A DNA stretch of 17,084 nt, taken from NCBI GenBank assembly GCA_947178465.1, contig CAMWYL010000024.1, positions 1 to 17,084 of the forward strand, in the 5' to 3' direction. A model generated the notes under the pieces. That model did not search any database. It saw only the letters and a program-made list of their open reading frames with translations, and was not told where the DNA came from. Of this stretch, positions 7,761 to 16,183 are shown in pieces. The stretch's first letter is position 1, and each line of letters starts with the position of its first letter. The translations under genes and the position numbers were made by a program. Source of the DNA: an uncultured Lachnospiraceae bacterium. Its GTDB lineage: Bacteria > Bacillota > Clostridia > Lachnospirales > Lachnospiraceae.

Positions 7761-10331
7761 TTGGAGTTTTTAAGAGATATATTATCAGATCAAAAGCATG
7801 TGAAAAGAAATGCAAACATACAGATACTGATGGCGACGCTGGCCTTTATTCTGCTTGTCCGGGTGTATCCCATGGGATTGCCGCAGATTCATGAGATATC
7901 AAAGCAGCAGGCGGTTCCGGAGTCCGCGCGGGAGGAGCTGACCGGAGAGGCTTTTACCACACGGGATAAGAAGCTGCAGACGGTATATTTTACGCAGGAG
8001 CATTTGTACCGGATTGTTCTGTATCTGAATTGCGTGGTGACAAAGGAGCGGACGGTCACGCAGACGATACTGTTTCGTCTCTACAATGATGCCTTTTCCT
8101 GTATTTATGAAGAAGAGTACAGCTGTTTGAGAATGGCGAAGGACGGGTATCTGAGTGCGTCGGTTGATATGGATGTGGAGCCGGAGCAGACTTATTACTA
8201 TGAAATCCTTGTGCCGGAGGAATTTGAGAACTATATAGAGCTTCCGATTGCGGACAGGGGCACGCTCGGACAGCCGGAAAACAGCACGCTTTATATTGAC
8301 GGAATTATCAATGACGAGGTCTGCCTGATTGCGGATTTTGACTACTCCAAGCCTTTGCCGGTATGGGGAATCGTACTCCGTTATGTTCTGATTATTGCAG
8401 TATCGGCGGCGCTGTACGTGTTTGTCATGTTGGGGTTGGATTACTGTGACCGAAGCTTTTCGGCCTATGCGGGCGTGATTGACAGATATGCAAGGGTGGC
8501 GGGAAGCGTGCTTGCGGGTGCGGGTGCGGTATTCCTGTTTCTGTTTTGCGTGGTATGGAATAAATTCGGCGGCGGTTTTTGGGACAGGCTGTTTTATGCG
8601 ATTGCCATTCTGATTGCGGGACTGTGGACGGCAGGGGCTTTGTGGCTGCCTTTTTTCTATCCGAAAAAGTCCAAAAGGGCACAGGTCCCGGTGGGAAGGC
8701 AGTTTTCCTTTCGGTGGCGGAATTATATACAGACGGTGAGCTTTGGCCTTTTATTTTACGCATTGTGTCAATATGTGAACGCGCAGAGGGAATATGACCA
8801 TATGTCAAACACCCGATGGATGTTAATTTTCCTTGCCATTGCGTTTTTGATGATGTTTAGCGAGAAGCAGTTCTTAAATATACTGAGCGTTATATGGCTT
8901 GTCGTTGGTGTGACAGGCGCAGTGATATACTGCGGCAGTATTACGGATGGGGAAAACGCGCTTATGATTGCGAAGCTTACCTCCGGTGTGGTGATTGCGT
9001 GGGGGCTTTTGATAATCAATATCTTATTGCAGCTCAGAGTAAGCAGAGACAGCTTAGTGTCTGTGAAGGATATGGTTTTGACGCATGTTCCGCAGGTTAT
9101 ATACGGTGTGTTGTGGGTGATCTTTGCCCTGTTTATGTGGGTATACCGCTTTGAAAAAGTATGGGTGTTCACCGCGGTTTTACCGTTTTTGACCATGTTT
9201 TTCTTCCGGTTTACGCCTGCCGCCAAAGGTCGTTTTTTAAAAAATTTTACAAATGGGATATTGCTGAGCTTTGGGCTTGTGACCTTATTCTGTCTGCATC
9301 ACAGACCGTATCATTATTGGATGCGTTATGGAGGAATGTTCCACACGGTTGCCTGTACGGGTATGTATCTGGCGGTTGTGCTGGGGGCAGCTGTCGGTAA
9401 GCTTTACGGCAGACTTAAGGATAGCAGACATATGCTGTGGAGATGCTTTTATGAGCTTTCGATGGTGGCGTGCGTGATTGGATTTATTTTTCTTACAATA
9501 TCACGGACAGCCTTTATGGCATCGGCTGTTACCATCGTTATGGTGATGGGTTTGGCTGCCGTTGCGTATCGAAAAACGCTCCAAAGGGTATTGCAGGAGC
9601 TGGGAATACTTGTTGTGGCGACGGTGGTATGCTTTCCGGTAGTATTTAGCACGGTAAGAATGATTCCCGCAATAGCTGATGACCCGATTCAATATGAAAT
9701 TGAAGCTGAGAATGAAAGTAATGTGGTAAAAAAGGGGGATCGGATCAATTCAGGACTGTACATGACAGTAGAACACTTTTTTGCCGTGTTTTTTGGCAGG
9801 TTTCATAACGAGGCCGCCGAGGACGGGGATGCGGCAGCCCGTATGAATGAGGAAGTATGGGAACAAGGGCTATTGGCGTATACCGGTAACGATTTTGCCG
9901 GAATGAATGTGGGTCAGATAGAGAATGCCTCGGAGAATAATGCCACGCCGGAGGAGGGCAGGGATATCTCTAACGGACGTTTTGAAATATTTCGGGATTA
10001 TATCAAGGAACTGGGGCTTAAGGGGCATCCGAGGATGGGACCGTTGGAGGGCACAGGAAGTGAATATGCGCATGCACACAATTCCTATTTGCAGGTTGCC
10101 TATAATTTTGGTATGATAGCAGGGATGGTATTTTTATCCATATGCGCGTTGGCATTGTGGAGCGCGGCAAGGCTTGTTGTGACACAGGGCAGGCAGTATG
10201 GCATTTATATGGTGCCGTTTGCGTTGGTAGTTGTTTTTGGATTTGTCAGTCTCACGGAATGGGCGTTTCATCCCTGTATTCCGGCAGGCTTTTGCTTTTT
10301 GATATTGCAGGTGCTTCTTATGCGCCAATAG
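7761..10331 (+). CDS. O-antigen polymerase/ligase-like membrane protein (Wzy_C/WaaL type)
   Basis: Large membrane protein of 856 residues. One membrane helix (about 22-38) is followed by an external soluble region of about 160 residues rich in beta-type sequence, then some twelve hydrophobic segments. A long acidic external loop (about 665-770) ends in HAHNSYLQVAYNFG (H771, H773, N774), followed by a C-terminal helix pair. The HxHN signature after a long loop, with SNGRFEIFRDY upstream, is that of the Wzy_C/O-antigen ligase family, which polymerises or transfers undecaprenyl-diphosphate glycans outside the membrane. The size is roughly double that of ordinary Wzy or WaaL because of the N-terminal region and extra helices. 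The start is TTG 7761 with AGGGA six bases upstream; no other start exists in frame back to the previous stop, though GTG 7800 is an alternative. Polymerase versus ligase cannot be decided from sequence. Confidence 0.85.
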   Translation: MEFLRDILSDQKHVKRNANIQILMATLAFILLVRVYPMGLPQIHEISKQQAVPESAREELTGEAFTTRDKKLQTVYFTQEHLYRIVLYLNCVVTKERTVTQTILFRLYNDAFSCIYEEEYSCLRMAKDGYLSASVDMDVEPEQTYYYEILVPEEFENYIELPIADRGTLGQPENSTLYIDGIINDEVCLIADFDYSKPLPVWGIVLRYVLIIAVSAALYVFVMLGLDYCDRSFSAYAGVIDRYARVAGSVLAGAGAVFLFLFCVVWNKFGGGFWDRLFYAIAILIAGLWTAGALWLPFFYPKKSKRAQVPVGRQFSFRWRNYIQTVSFGLLFYALCQYVNAQREYDHMSNTRWMLIFLAIAFLMMFSEKQFLNILSVIWLVVGVTGAVIYCGSITDGENALMIAKLTSGVVIAWGLLIINILLQLRVSRDSLVSVKDMVLTHVPQVIYGVLWVIFALFMWVYRFEKVWVFTAVLPFLTMFFFRFTPAAKGRFLKNFTNGILLSFGLVTLFCLHHRPYHYWMRYGGMFHTVACTGMYLAVVLGAAVGKLYGRLKDSRHMLWRCFYELSMVACVIGFIFLTISRTAFMASAVTIVMVMGLAAVAYRKTLQRVLQELGILVVATVVCFPVVFSTVRMIPAIADDPIQYEIEAENESNVVKKGDRINSGLYMTVEHFFAVFFGRFHNEAAEDGDAAARMNEEVWEQGLLAYTGNDFAGMNVGQIENASENNATPEEGRDISNGRFEIFRDYIKELGLKGHPRMGPLEGTGSEYAHAHNSYLQVAYNFGMIAGMVFLSICALALWSAARLVVTQGRQYGIYMVPFALVVVFGFVSLTEWAFHPCIPAGFCFLILQVLLMRQ

Positions 10332-10370
10332 GGTTGCCTCAACAGGCAGAAGGAAGGCAAGTTTGATATT

Positions 10371-12239
10371 ATGAAGCTGTTAAACCGTGTGAATACCCAG
10401 CTCTTACAGAGAAGGATTGTGCTGGTATTAATTGATATTATGACGGTATGTGTGTCAAGCGTCATACCCTTGTGGATACGTTTTGAACTGAAATATTCGG
10501 ATATTCCGGCGGAATATCTGACTTCGGCGTGGGATTTTATGCTGGTGAATGTGGTGATTACCCTGGTGGTATTTTATCTGTTCCGGCTGTATCACAGCTT
10601 ATGGGCGTTTGCGGGTCCCACGGAGGTGCAGAATATTGTGGCTGCGTGTTTTTTATGCGCGGTTCTGAATTTTGTCGGGATGCGTCTGTTGGATTATCCG
10701 ATTCCGAGAAGCTATTATTTCATGTATGCGCTTGTACTTACCGTGATTACTACCGGCGGCAGGTTTTCCTACAGGATTATGCGGGGAATAAAGCATAAGC
10801 GGCAGAATCGTAAAAATGGCACCCGTGTAATGATCATCGGCGCAGGGGATGCGGGCAATACCGTTATTAAGGAGATTACAAACAGTAATTACAGTACAAT
10901 GGTCATTAAGTGTATTATTGATGACAATGAGAATAAATGGGGAAGGTTTATTCAGGGCATCAAAATTGTCGGCGGCAGAGACCGGATTGTCGAGTATGCG
11001 GCTCTTTATGGGATTGACGAGATTATCATCGCGATTCCCTCTGCGAGCCGTCCGACCATGCGTGCGCTTGTCGAAATCTGTAAGGAAACGAGCTGCAAGC
11101 TGCGTACCCTGCCGGGAATTTACCAGCTCGTAAACGGAGAGGTGAAGGTCAGTAAGCTTAGAAATGTGGATGTCGAGGATTTACTGGGCAGAGATCCGAT
11201 CAAGGTGGATTTGGAATCGATTCTGAATGAGGTATATAATAAAACCATTATGGTAACCGGCGGCGGCGGTTCTATCGGAAGCGAGCTTTGCCGCCAGATA
11301 GCGGGGCACCGGCCCGCAAGGCTGATAATCGTCGATATCTATGAGAACAGTGCCTACGAGATACAGCAGGAATTAAAGTATAAATATCCAAATCTGGATT
11401 TGATTGTGCTGATTGCCTCTGTGAGGAACACAAACCGGATGAATAACATTATGCAGGAATATCATCCGGATGTCATCTATCACGCGGCGGCGCACAAGCA
11501 CGTGCCCTTAATGGAGGTCAGTCCGAATGAGGCGATTAAGAACAATGTCTTTGGGACATGGAAAACCGCACAGGCCGCAGTGCAGAACGGTGTGAAGAAG
11601 TTTGTGCTGATATCTACGGATAAGGCGGTGAATCCCACGAATATCATGGGAGCAAGCAAACGGATTTGTGAGATGATTATCCAGACCTACAACCGGCACT
11701 ATGATACGGAGTTTGTGGCGGTACGCTTTGGCAATGTGCTGGGAAGCAACGGGAGCGTGATTCCCCTGTTTAAAAAGCAGATTGCGGCGGGAGGGCCGGT
11801 AACGGTTACACACCCGGATATCATACGCTACTTTATGACCATTCCGGAGGCTGTTTCGTTGGTGCTGCAGGCAGGCGTTTATGCCAAGGGCGGAGAAATC
11901 TTTGTCCTGGATATGGGAGAGCCGGTGAAGATATTGGACTTGGCGAAAAATCTGATCCGCCTGTCCGGATATAAGATTGATGAGGATATCAAGATAGAGT
12001 TTACGGGGCTTCGTCCGGGGGAAAAGCTTTATGAGGAGCTTTTAATGAACGAGGAAGGTCTTACCGATACGGAGAATAAGCTGATCCATGTCGGGCGGCC
12101 GATAGAGTTTGATGAGTCAAAATTTTATGTGCAGCTGAATAACCTGAAACAGGCGGTGGAGAATGAGTGCGCGGATGTGCGGCCCCTGATTCAGGAGATT
12201 GTGCCGACATATATTCCGAAAAAAATATCGGAGGATTAA
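10371..12239 (+). CDS. pglF: Membrane-bound UDP-GlcNAc 4,6-dehydratase, PglF/CapD/WbpM-like
   Basis: NAD-dependent nucleotide-sugar dehydratase expected to convert UDP-GlcNAc to UDP-2-acetamido-2,6-dideoxy-4-ketohexose, first step towards bacillosamine-type sugars. Seen: four N-terminal membrane helices (about residues 14-130), a first Rossmann-like domain with IIGAGDAGN, and the catalytic short-chain dehydrogenase domain with TGGGGSIGSE (296-305). The active-site TDK is at 416-418, and M426-x3-K430 stands where short-chain enzymes have Tyr-x3-Lys; Met in place of Tyr is a hallmark of the PglF/WbpM group. Length 622 is normal for the large membrane form. ATG 10371 has AGGAAGG 13 bases upstream, a rather long spacing. 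The PglE-like aminotransferase follows after 16 bases and would use its product. Related dehydratases that give QuiNAc or FucNAc precursors share this family, but the downstream genes favour the PglF role. Confidence 0.92.
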   Translation: MKLLNRVNTQLLQRRIVLVLIDIMTVCVSSVIPLWIRFELKYSDIPAEYLTSAWDFMLVNVVITLVVFYLFRLYHSLWAFAGPTEVQNIVAACFLCAVLNFVGMRLLDYPIPRSYYFMYALVLTVITTGGRFSYRIMRGIKHKRQNRKNGTRVMIIGAGDAGNTVIKEITNSNYSTMVIKCIIDDNENKWGRFIQGIKIVGGRDRIVEYAALYGIDEIIIAIPSASRPTMRALVEICKETSCKLRTLPGIYQLVNGEVKVSKLRNVDVEDLLGRDPIKVDLESILNEVYNKTIMVTGGGGSIGSELCRQIAGHRPARLIIVDIYENSAYEIQQELKYKYPNLDLIVLIASVRNTNRMNNIMQEYHPDVIYHAAAHKHVPLMEVSPNEAIKNNVFGTWKTAQAAVQNGVKKFVLISTDKAVNPTNIMGASKRICEMIIQTYNRHYDTEFVAVRFGNVLGSNGSVIPLFKKQIAAGGPVTVTHPDIIRYFMTIPEAVSLVLQAGVYAKGGEIFVLDMGEPVKILDLAKNLIRLSGYKIDEDIKIEFTGLRPGEKLYEELLMNEEGLTDTENKLIHVGRPIEFDESKFYVQLNNLKQAVENECADVRPLIQEIVPTYIPKKISED

Positions 12240-12255
12240 AAAGGAGGGTTTTGCA

Positions 12256-13398
12256 ATGCCGGAAAATGAGAAAGGAAACAAAAGAATATATCTTTCTTCG
12301 CCTACAATGCACGGTGAGGAGCAGCGTTTTGTAGCGGAGGCGTTTGACACGAATTGGGTTGCGCCTCTCGGGCCGAATGTGAACAGCTTTGAGACAGAGA
12401 TGGCGTCATATACGGGTTGCGGCTATGCGGCGGCGCTCAGTTCAGGTACGGCGGCAATTCATTTGGGGCTGAAGCTTCTGGGCGTAAAGCGGGATGATAT
12501 TGTGTTTGTGTCTGACCTCACCTTCTCGGCAAGCTGTAACCCGATTGTGTATGAGGGGGCGGTGCCGGTGTTTATTGATTCGGAGCCGGATACCTGGAAT
12601 ATGTCTCCGGAGGCGCTGGAGCGTGCTTTTGAAAAATACCCGCACCCGAAGGCGGTAGTGGTGGTGCATTTGTACGGAACGCCTGCGAAGCTGGATGAAA
12701 TCATGGAAATTTGTGACAGGCATCAGGTGCCGGTGCTTGAGGATGCGGCAGAGTCTCTCGGCTCTACATACAAGGGCAGCTTTACCGGAACCTTTGGGCG
12801 TATCGGTGTTTATTCCTTTAACGGGAACAAGATTATCACGACTTCCGGCGGCGGTATGCTGGTATCAAAGGAGGAGGCGCTTGTCCGGGAGGCGCGGGTA
12901 CTGTCCACACAGGCGCGGGATGCGGCAAGGCATTATCAGCATTCTAAAATCGGATATAACTACAGAATGAGCAATGTTGTGGCAGGGATTGGCAGAGGGC
13001 AGCTGATCCATATGAGTGAGCATAAAATATTGAAAAACAAAATATATGATAAATATAAAGAAGCATTTGCGGATATCAGTGAAATCAGTATGAACCCCAT
13101 GAATCCCAAGGGAGATGCGAATAATTGGCTTTCGTGCATTACGCTGGAGGAGGGATGCCGCGTGACACCAACGCGGATTATGGATGCGCTTGCGTCGGAG
13201 AATATCGAGTCGCGTCCGATTTGGAAGCCGATGCATTTACAGCCGGTATTTGCAGGCTGTGACTTTTTTAACCAAAATGCAGCCGGCATCAGCGTTGGTG
13301 AGGATATTTTTAATCGTGGCGTCTGCCTCCCAAGTGACATTAAGAATACGGATGAAGATATGGAAAAGATTATCCGTATTATCAAGGGACTGTTTTAA
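12256..13398 (+). CDS. pglE: UDP-4-keto-6-deoxy-GlcNAc aminotransferase, PglE-like
   Basis: PLP-dependent DegT/DnrJ/EryC1 aminotransferase of 380 residues, expected to convert the PglF product plus glutamate to UDP-2-acetamido-4-amino-2,4,6-trideoxyglucose. Seen: N-terminal LSSPTMHGEEQRFV, NWVAPLGPNV, SSGTAAIHL, HLYGTPAKLDEI, LEDAAESLGS (D163), and the Schiff-base lysine K192 in SFNGNKIITTSGGGML, a run closely matching Campylobacter PglE as I remember it, plus ESRPIWKPMH near the C-terminus. ATG 12256 has AAGGAGG eight bases upstream; an in-frame GTG at 12199 lies inside the previous gene and has no such site. It is only distantly related to the WecE-type transaminase at 3103-4233, so the locus makes two different amino sugars. 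The following gene is the matching PglC-like transferase. Confidence 0.92.
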   Translation: MPENEKGNKRIYLSSPTMHGEEQRFVAEAFDTNWVAPLGPNVNSFETEMASYTGCGYAAALSSGTAAIHLGLKLLGVKRDDIVFVSDLTFSASCNPIVYEGAVPVFIDSEPDTWNMSPEALERAFEKYPHPKAVVVVHLYGTPAKLDEIMEICDRHQVPVLEDAAESLGSTYKGSFTGTFGRIGVYSFNGNKIITTSGGGMLVSKEEALVREARVLSTQARDAARHYQHSKIGYNYRMSNVVAGIGRGQLIHMSEHKILKNKIYDKYKEAFADISEISMNPMNPKGDANNWLSCITLEEGCRVTPTRIMDALASENIESRPIWKPMHLQPVFAGCDFFNQNAAGISVGEDIFNRGVCLPSDIKNTDEDMEKIIRIIKGLF

Positions 13399-13413
13399 AG
13401 AAAGGAGACTTGT

Positions 13414-14061
13414 ATGTATTCCAAATACATCAAGCGGGCGCTGGATATTATCATATCGTTTACCGCATTGGTCGTCTTAAGCCCGGTATTACTGATTGTG
13501 GCAATCCTTGTGCGGATAAAGCTTGGCAGCCCCGTAATCTTTCATCAGGAGCGGCCGGGCTATCGGGAGCGTATCTTTAAGCTGTGCAAATTTCGCTCCA
13601 TGACGGACGCACGGGATGAGAACGGAACTCTTCTGCCGGATGAGGTGCGTTTGACACGGTTTGGAAAGACGCTTCGCGCGACGAGCCTTGATGAGCTTCC
13701 GGAGCTTTGGAATATCCTGAAGGGGGATATGAGCCTGATCGGCCCGCGGCCCTTGTTGGTCAGCTATCTGCCCTACTATACGGATGAGGAACGGTTAAGA
13801 CATAGCGTGCGCCCGGGACTTACCGGATTGGCGCAGGTGCGTGGACGAAATCTTCTTGATTGGGACAGACGTTTTGCGACAGACGTGGAGTATGTCAAAA
13901 ACATAAGTTTTTCCATGGACGTGAAAATATTTTTTATGACGATTAAAAAAATTCTTGTCCATGATGATATTGCTGTGGATACTGCAAAGGCAGAGGGGAA
14001 TTTTGCGGAAATCAGGAAAGCAAGACTGGAATCGGAAACGGTAGAAAATAATAAGGAGTAG
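13414..14061 (+). CDS. pglC: Initiating phosphoglycosyl transferase, PglC-like
   Basis: Small monotopic membrane phosphoglycosyl transferase (bacterial sugar transferase family, 215 residues). It transfers a phosphosugar from a UDP-sugar to undecaprenyl phosphate, the first membrane step of glycan assembly. Seen: N-terminal re-entrant helix broken by Ser-Pro (S23-P24), KFRSM, the catalytic Asp-Glu dyad (D93-E94 in SLDELPEL), GDMSLIGPRPLLVSYLP, VRPGLTG.AQVRGRN and W151. S23-P24 and D93-E94 fall at the same residue numbers as in Campylobacter PglC. ATG 13414 has AAAGGAG six bases upstream. With PglF- and PglE-like genes just before it, the donor should be a UDP-2,4-diamino-2,4,6-trideoxyhexose derivative. 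The next gene, an ATP-grasp ligase, starts four bases after the stop, the order of the two halves of Neisseria PglB2. Confidence 0.94.
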   Translation: MYSKYIKRALDIIISFTALVVLSPVLLIVAILVRIKLGSPVIFHQERPGYRERIFKLCKFRSMTDARDENGTLLPDEVRLTRFGKTLRATSLDELPELWNILKGDMSLIGPRPLLVSYLPYYTDEERLRHSVRPGLTGLAQVRGRNLLDWDRRFATDVEYVKNISFSMDVKIFFMTIKKILVHDDIAVDTAKAEGNFAEIRKARLESETVENNKE

Positions 14062-14065
14062 ACCT

Positions 14066-15031
14066 ATGAATCTGTTAATATTAAGCTGTGGGACCAGAGA
14101 CAAGGTTGTCCAATACTTTAAGGCGGCTTTTGCGGGGGAAGGCAGAGTGGTATGTACTGACTGCAGCCCGTATGCGCCGGCGCTCTACGAAGGGGACGCT
14201 CACTATATTGTGCCAAGGATTACACAGTACGGTTATCTTGATGTAATATATGACATCTGTAAAAAAGAGAAGATTTCGGGCGTGTTGTCGCTTATCGACC
14301 CGGAGCTGTCCCTGATTGCAAAGCATGAGGAATCGTTCCGGGCTCTTGGCGTTACGGTGATCGGTTCCGATTATGCGCTGTGTGAGCGTACCTTAAACAA
14401 GTGGGAGCTGTACTGCTGGATGAAGGAGCATGGCTATCCGTGCGCCAAAACATATATGACGATGGAGGATTTTCGCCGCGCCCTGGAGCTTGGCGAGATC
14501 AGCTTTCCGGTTTTTGTAAAGCCGATGAAAGGCAGCGCAAGTATCCGGATTGCAAAAGCGGAGGATATGGAAACGGCTGATTTTCTGTTTTCACACGGTG
14601 AAGAGATGATTATACAGGAGTACATGGCGGGACAGGAAATCGGCGCGGATGTCTATATTGACTTGTTCAGCAAAGAGGTAGTATCCATTTTCACAAAGAA
14701 AAAGTTGGTGATGCGCGCGGGAGAGACCGATAAGGCGGTGTCCTTCATTGACGAGAGGCTTTTGGATGAGATTGAGCGGGTTGTACGGGAAAGCGGCTTT
14801 GCCGGACAGATTGACATCGATATTTTTGAGAAGGATGGCACATATTACTTTTCGGAGGTTAATCCCCGCTTTGGAGGCGGCTATCCGCATGCCTATGCCT
14901 GCGGCGCGGATCACATGCTGCTGATTAAGAACAATCTTCAAGGAAAGACCAATGCCAGGCGCATCGGCGGCTATGAAGTCGGAAAGGTTATGATGAAATA
15001 TAATGAAATAATGGTTATTGATGAGAAATGA
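14066..15031 (+). CDS. ATP-grasp ligase, candidate N4-acylating enzyme of the amino sugar
   Basis: ATP-grasp enzyme of 321 residues resembling the CarB/PylC-like single-domain ligases. These activate a carboxylate with ATP as an acyl phosphate and join it to an amine. Seen: N-terminal pre-ATP-grasp Rossmann-like part (MNLLILSCGTRDKV), FPVFVKPMKGSASIRI with ATP-binding K152, MIIQEYMAGQEIGADVY (hinge and adenine side), DIDIFEKDG, and metal-binding EVNPRFGGGYP (E264, N266). ATG 14066 has AAGGAG seven bases upstream, and its stop overlaps the next start. It lies directly after the PglC-like gene where a PglD acetyltransferase would be expected. Known: Neisseria PglB2 fuses a PglC-like domain to an ATP-grasp domain and yields a glyceramido-acetamido-trideoxyhexose. 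Inference: this protein acylates N4 of the PglE product, with glycerate, an amino acid or another carboxylic acid. The acyl donor cannot be read from sequence. Confidence 0.85.
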   Translation: MNLLILSCGTRDKVVQYFKAAFAGEGRVVCTDCSPYAPALYEGDAHYIVPRITQYGYLDVIYDICKKEKISGVLSLIDPELSLIAKHEESFRALGVTVIGSDYALCERTLNKWELYCWMKEHGYPCAKTYMTMEDFRRALELGEISFPVFVKPMKGSASIRIAKAEDMETADFLFSHGEEMIIQEYMAGQEIGADVYIDLFSKEVVSIFTKKKLVMRAGETDKAVSFIDERLLDEIERVVRESGFAGQIDIDIFEKDGTYYFSEVNPRFGGGYPHAYACGADHMLLIKNNLQGKTNARRIGGYEVGKVMMKYNEIMVIDEK

Positions 15032-16125
15032 TGAAAAAAGTATTGATTTTGGCAAATTCCGCGAGCGGGCTGTATGATTTTCGGAATGAGCTGCTTTTGG
15101 AATTATTGAAGGAATATGAGGTACACATCAGTCTGCCGGATGGAGACAAGGTGCCGGAGCTTGCGCGGGAGGGGTGTAAAATATATAATACGCCCATAGA
15201 CAGGCGCGGCATGAATCCGGTGCGGGATATCCGGCTGTTCTGTAATTATTGGAAGCTGTTTTGCAGGGTGAAGCCCGATTTGGCGCTCACCTATACGATT
15301 AAGCCAAACATATACGGAAGCCTGTGCTGTCGTGTTTTGAAGGTACCGTATATCGCGAATATTACAGGGCTTGGCTCTGCATTTGAAAAGGGCGGCATGC
15401 TTCAGCGGCTTGTCGTGTTCCTGTATCGCACGGCGTTGAAAAGGGCGGAATGCATTTTCTTTCAGAACGGCAGGAACCGGGAAATCTTTGAGAAGCTGAG
15501 AATACGCGGTAAGAATACAAGGCTTGTTCCGGGGTCGGGTGTAAACCTTGACAGACACAGCTATAAGGACTATCCTTATAGGGCGGAACGCATGATATTT
15601 TTGTATGTGGGCAGAATGATGCGGGAAAAAGGGATAGACGAGCTTCTCTATGCGGCAAAGGCGGTTCACGGGGAATATCCGAATGTATTATTTAAGCTTG
15701 TGGGAAATTATGAAGAAGATTACAGGGATATCGTGGAGGAATACGAAAAAAAGGGTATATTAGAAGTAACGGGCTATCAGCAGAACATCATACCCTATTA
15801 TCAGGAGGCGGATGCCATAGTGATGCCAAGCTATCACGAGGGAATGTCGAATGTCATACTTGAAGCGTCGGCAAATGGCAGACCGGTGCTTGCGTCCCTG
15901 ATTCCGGGATGCATGGAGGGCTTTGAGGACGGCAGGACGGGCTTTGGCTTTCCACCCGGAGACGGTAACGCTTTGCTGGCGGCAATCAGGAAATTTATGG
16001 AGCTGCCCCGCGAGGAGCGTGCGCAGATGGGGAAAAACGCAAGACGCAAAATGGAAAAAGAATTTGACAGAAAATATGTAACAGACGCCTATATGGAGGA
16101 AATCCGGAGGTGCAAAAGGAGATAG
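15028..16125 (+). CDS. GT4 family glycosyltransferase, PglA-like or CapM-like
   Basis: Retaining GT-B fold glycosyltransferase of family 4, 365 residues, cytoplasmic and probably membrane-associated. Seen: N-terminal acceptor half (VLILANSASGLYDFRNEL, TYTIKPNIYGSL, ITGLGSAF), then the donor half with FLYVGRMMREKGIDELL and the EX7E element E271-GMSNVIL-E279, followed by an ordinary C-terminal helix. It resembles the PglA group that adds a HexNAc to the first lipid-linked sugar, also found in many capsule loci. The start is ATG 15028 (or adjacent ATG 15031), overlapping the ATP-grasp stop by four bases with only a weak ribosome site, so translation is probably coupled. As the only cytoplasmic non-polyprenyl glycosyltransferase here, it likely adds the second sugar. 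The tip of the long hairpin stem beginning at 16124 includes two bases of its stop codon. Confidence 0.92.
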   Translation: MMKKVLILANSASGLYDFRNELLLELLKEYEVHISLPDGDKVPELAREGCKIYNTPIDRRGMNPVRDIRLFCNYWKLFCRVKPDLALTYTIKPNIYGSLCCRVLKVPYIANITGLGSAFEKGGMLQRLVVFLYRTALKRAECIFFQNGRNREIFEKLRIRGKNTRLVPGSGVNLDRHSYKDYPYRAERMIFLYVGRMMREKGIDELLYAAKAVHGEYPNVLFKLVGNYEEDYRDIVEEYEKKGILEVTGYQQNIIPYYQEADAIVMPSYHEGMSNVILEASANGRPVLASLIPGCMEGFEDGRTGFGFPPGDGNALLAAIRKFMELPREERAQMGKNARRKMEKEFDRKYVTDAYMEEIRRCKRR

Positions 16126-16183
16126 TGTGGAAAGAACTTCTAAGCATCGCAGAGCGATGCTTAGAAGTTCTAAGTTCCACACT
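16124..16183. repeat. Long near-perfect inverted repeat (26-pair hairpin)
   Basis: Nine pairs (16124-16132 with 16175-16183) and then seventeen uninterrupted pairs (16134-16150 with 16154-16170) enclose a three-base loop AGA. One unpaired A (16133) faces four bases, TAAG (16171-16174). The left arm begins inside the stop codon of the GT4 gene. No T-tract follows, so it is not a textbook intrinsic terminator. It could be a processing or stabilising hairpin in mRNA, a roadblock that reduces expression of the downstream gene, or a small palindromic mobile or REP-like repeat. Confidence 0.85.

Noticed and set aside
12199..12255. Upstream GTG start for the PglE-like aminotransferase
   Set aside because: It overlaps the dehydratase gene by 41 bases without a ribosome site, while ATG 12256 has AAGGAGG at eight bases.
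16124..16183. Calling the long hairpin a Rho-independent terminator
   Set aside because: The stem is far longer than usual and is followed by GAAGAACGC rather than a run of T; recorded as a repeat of unknown role.
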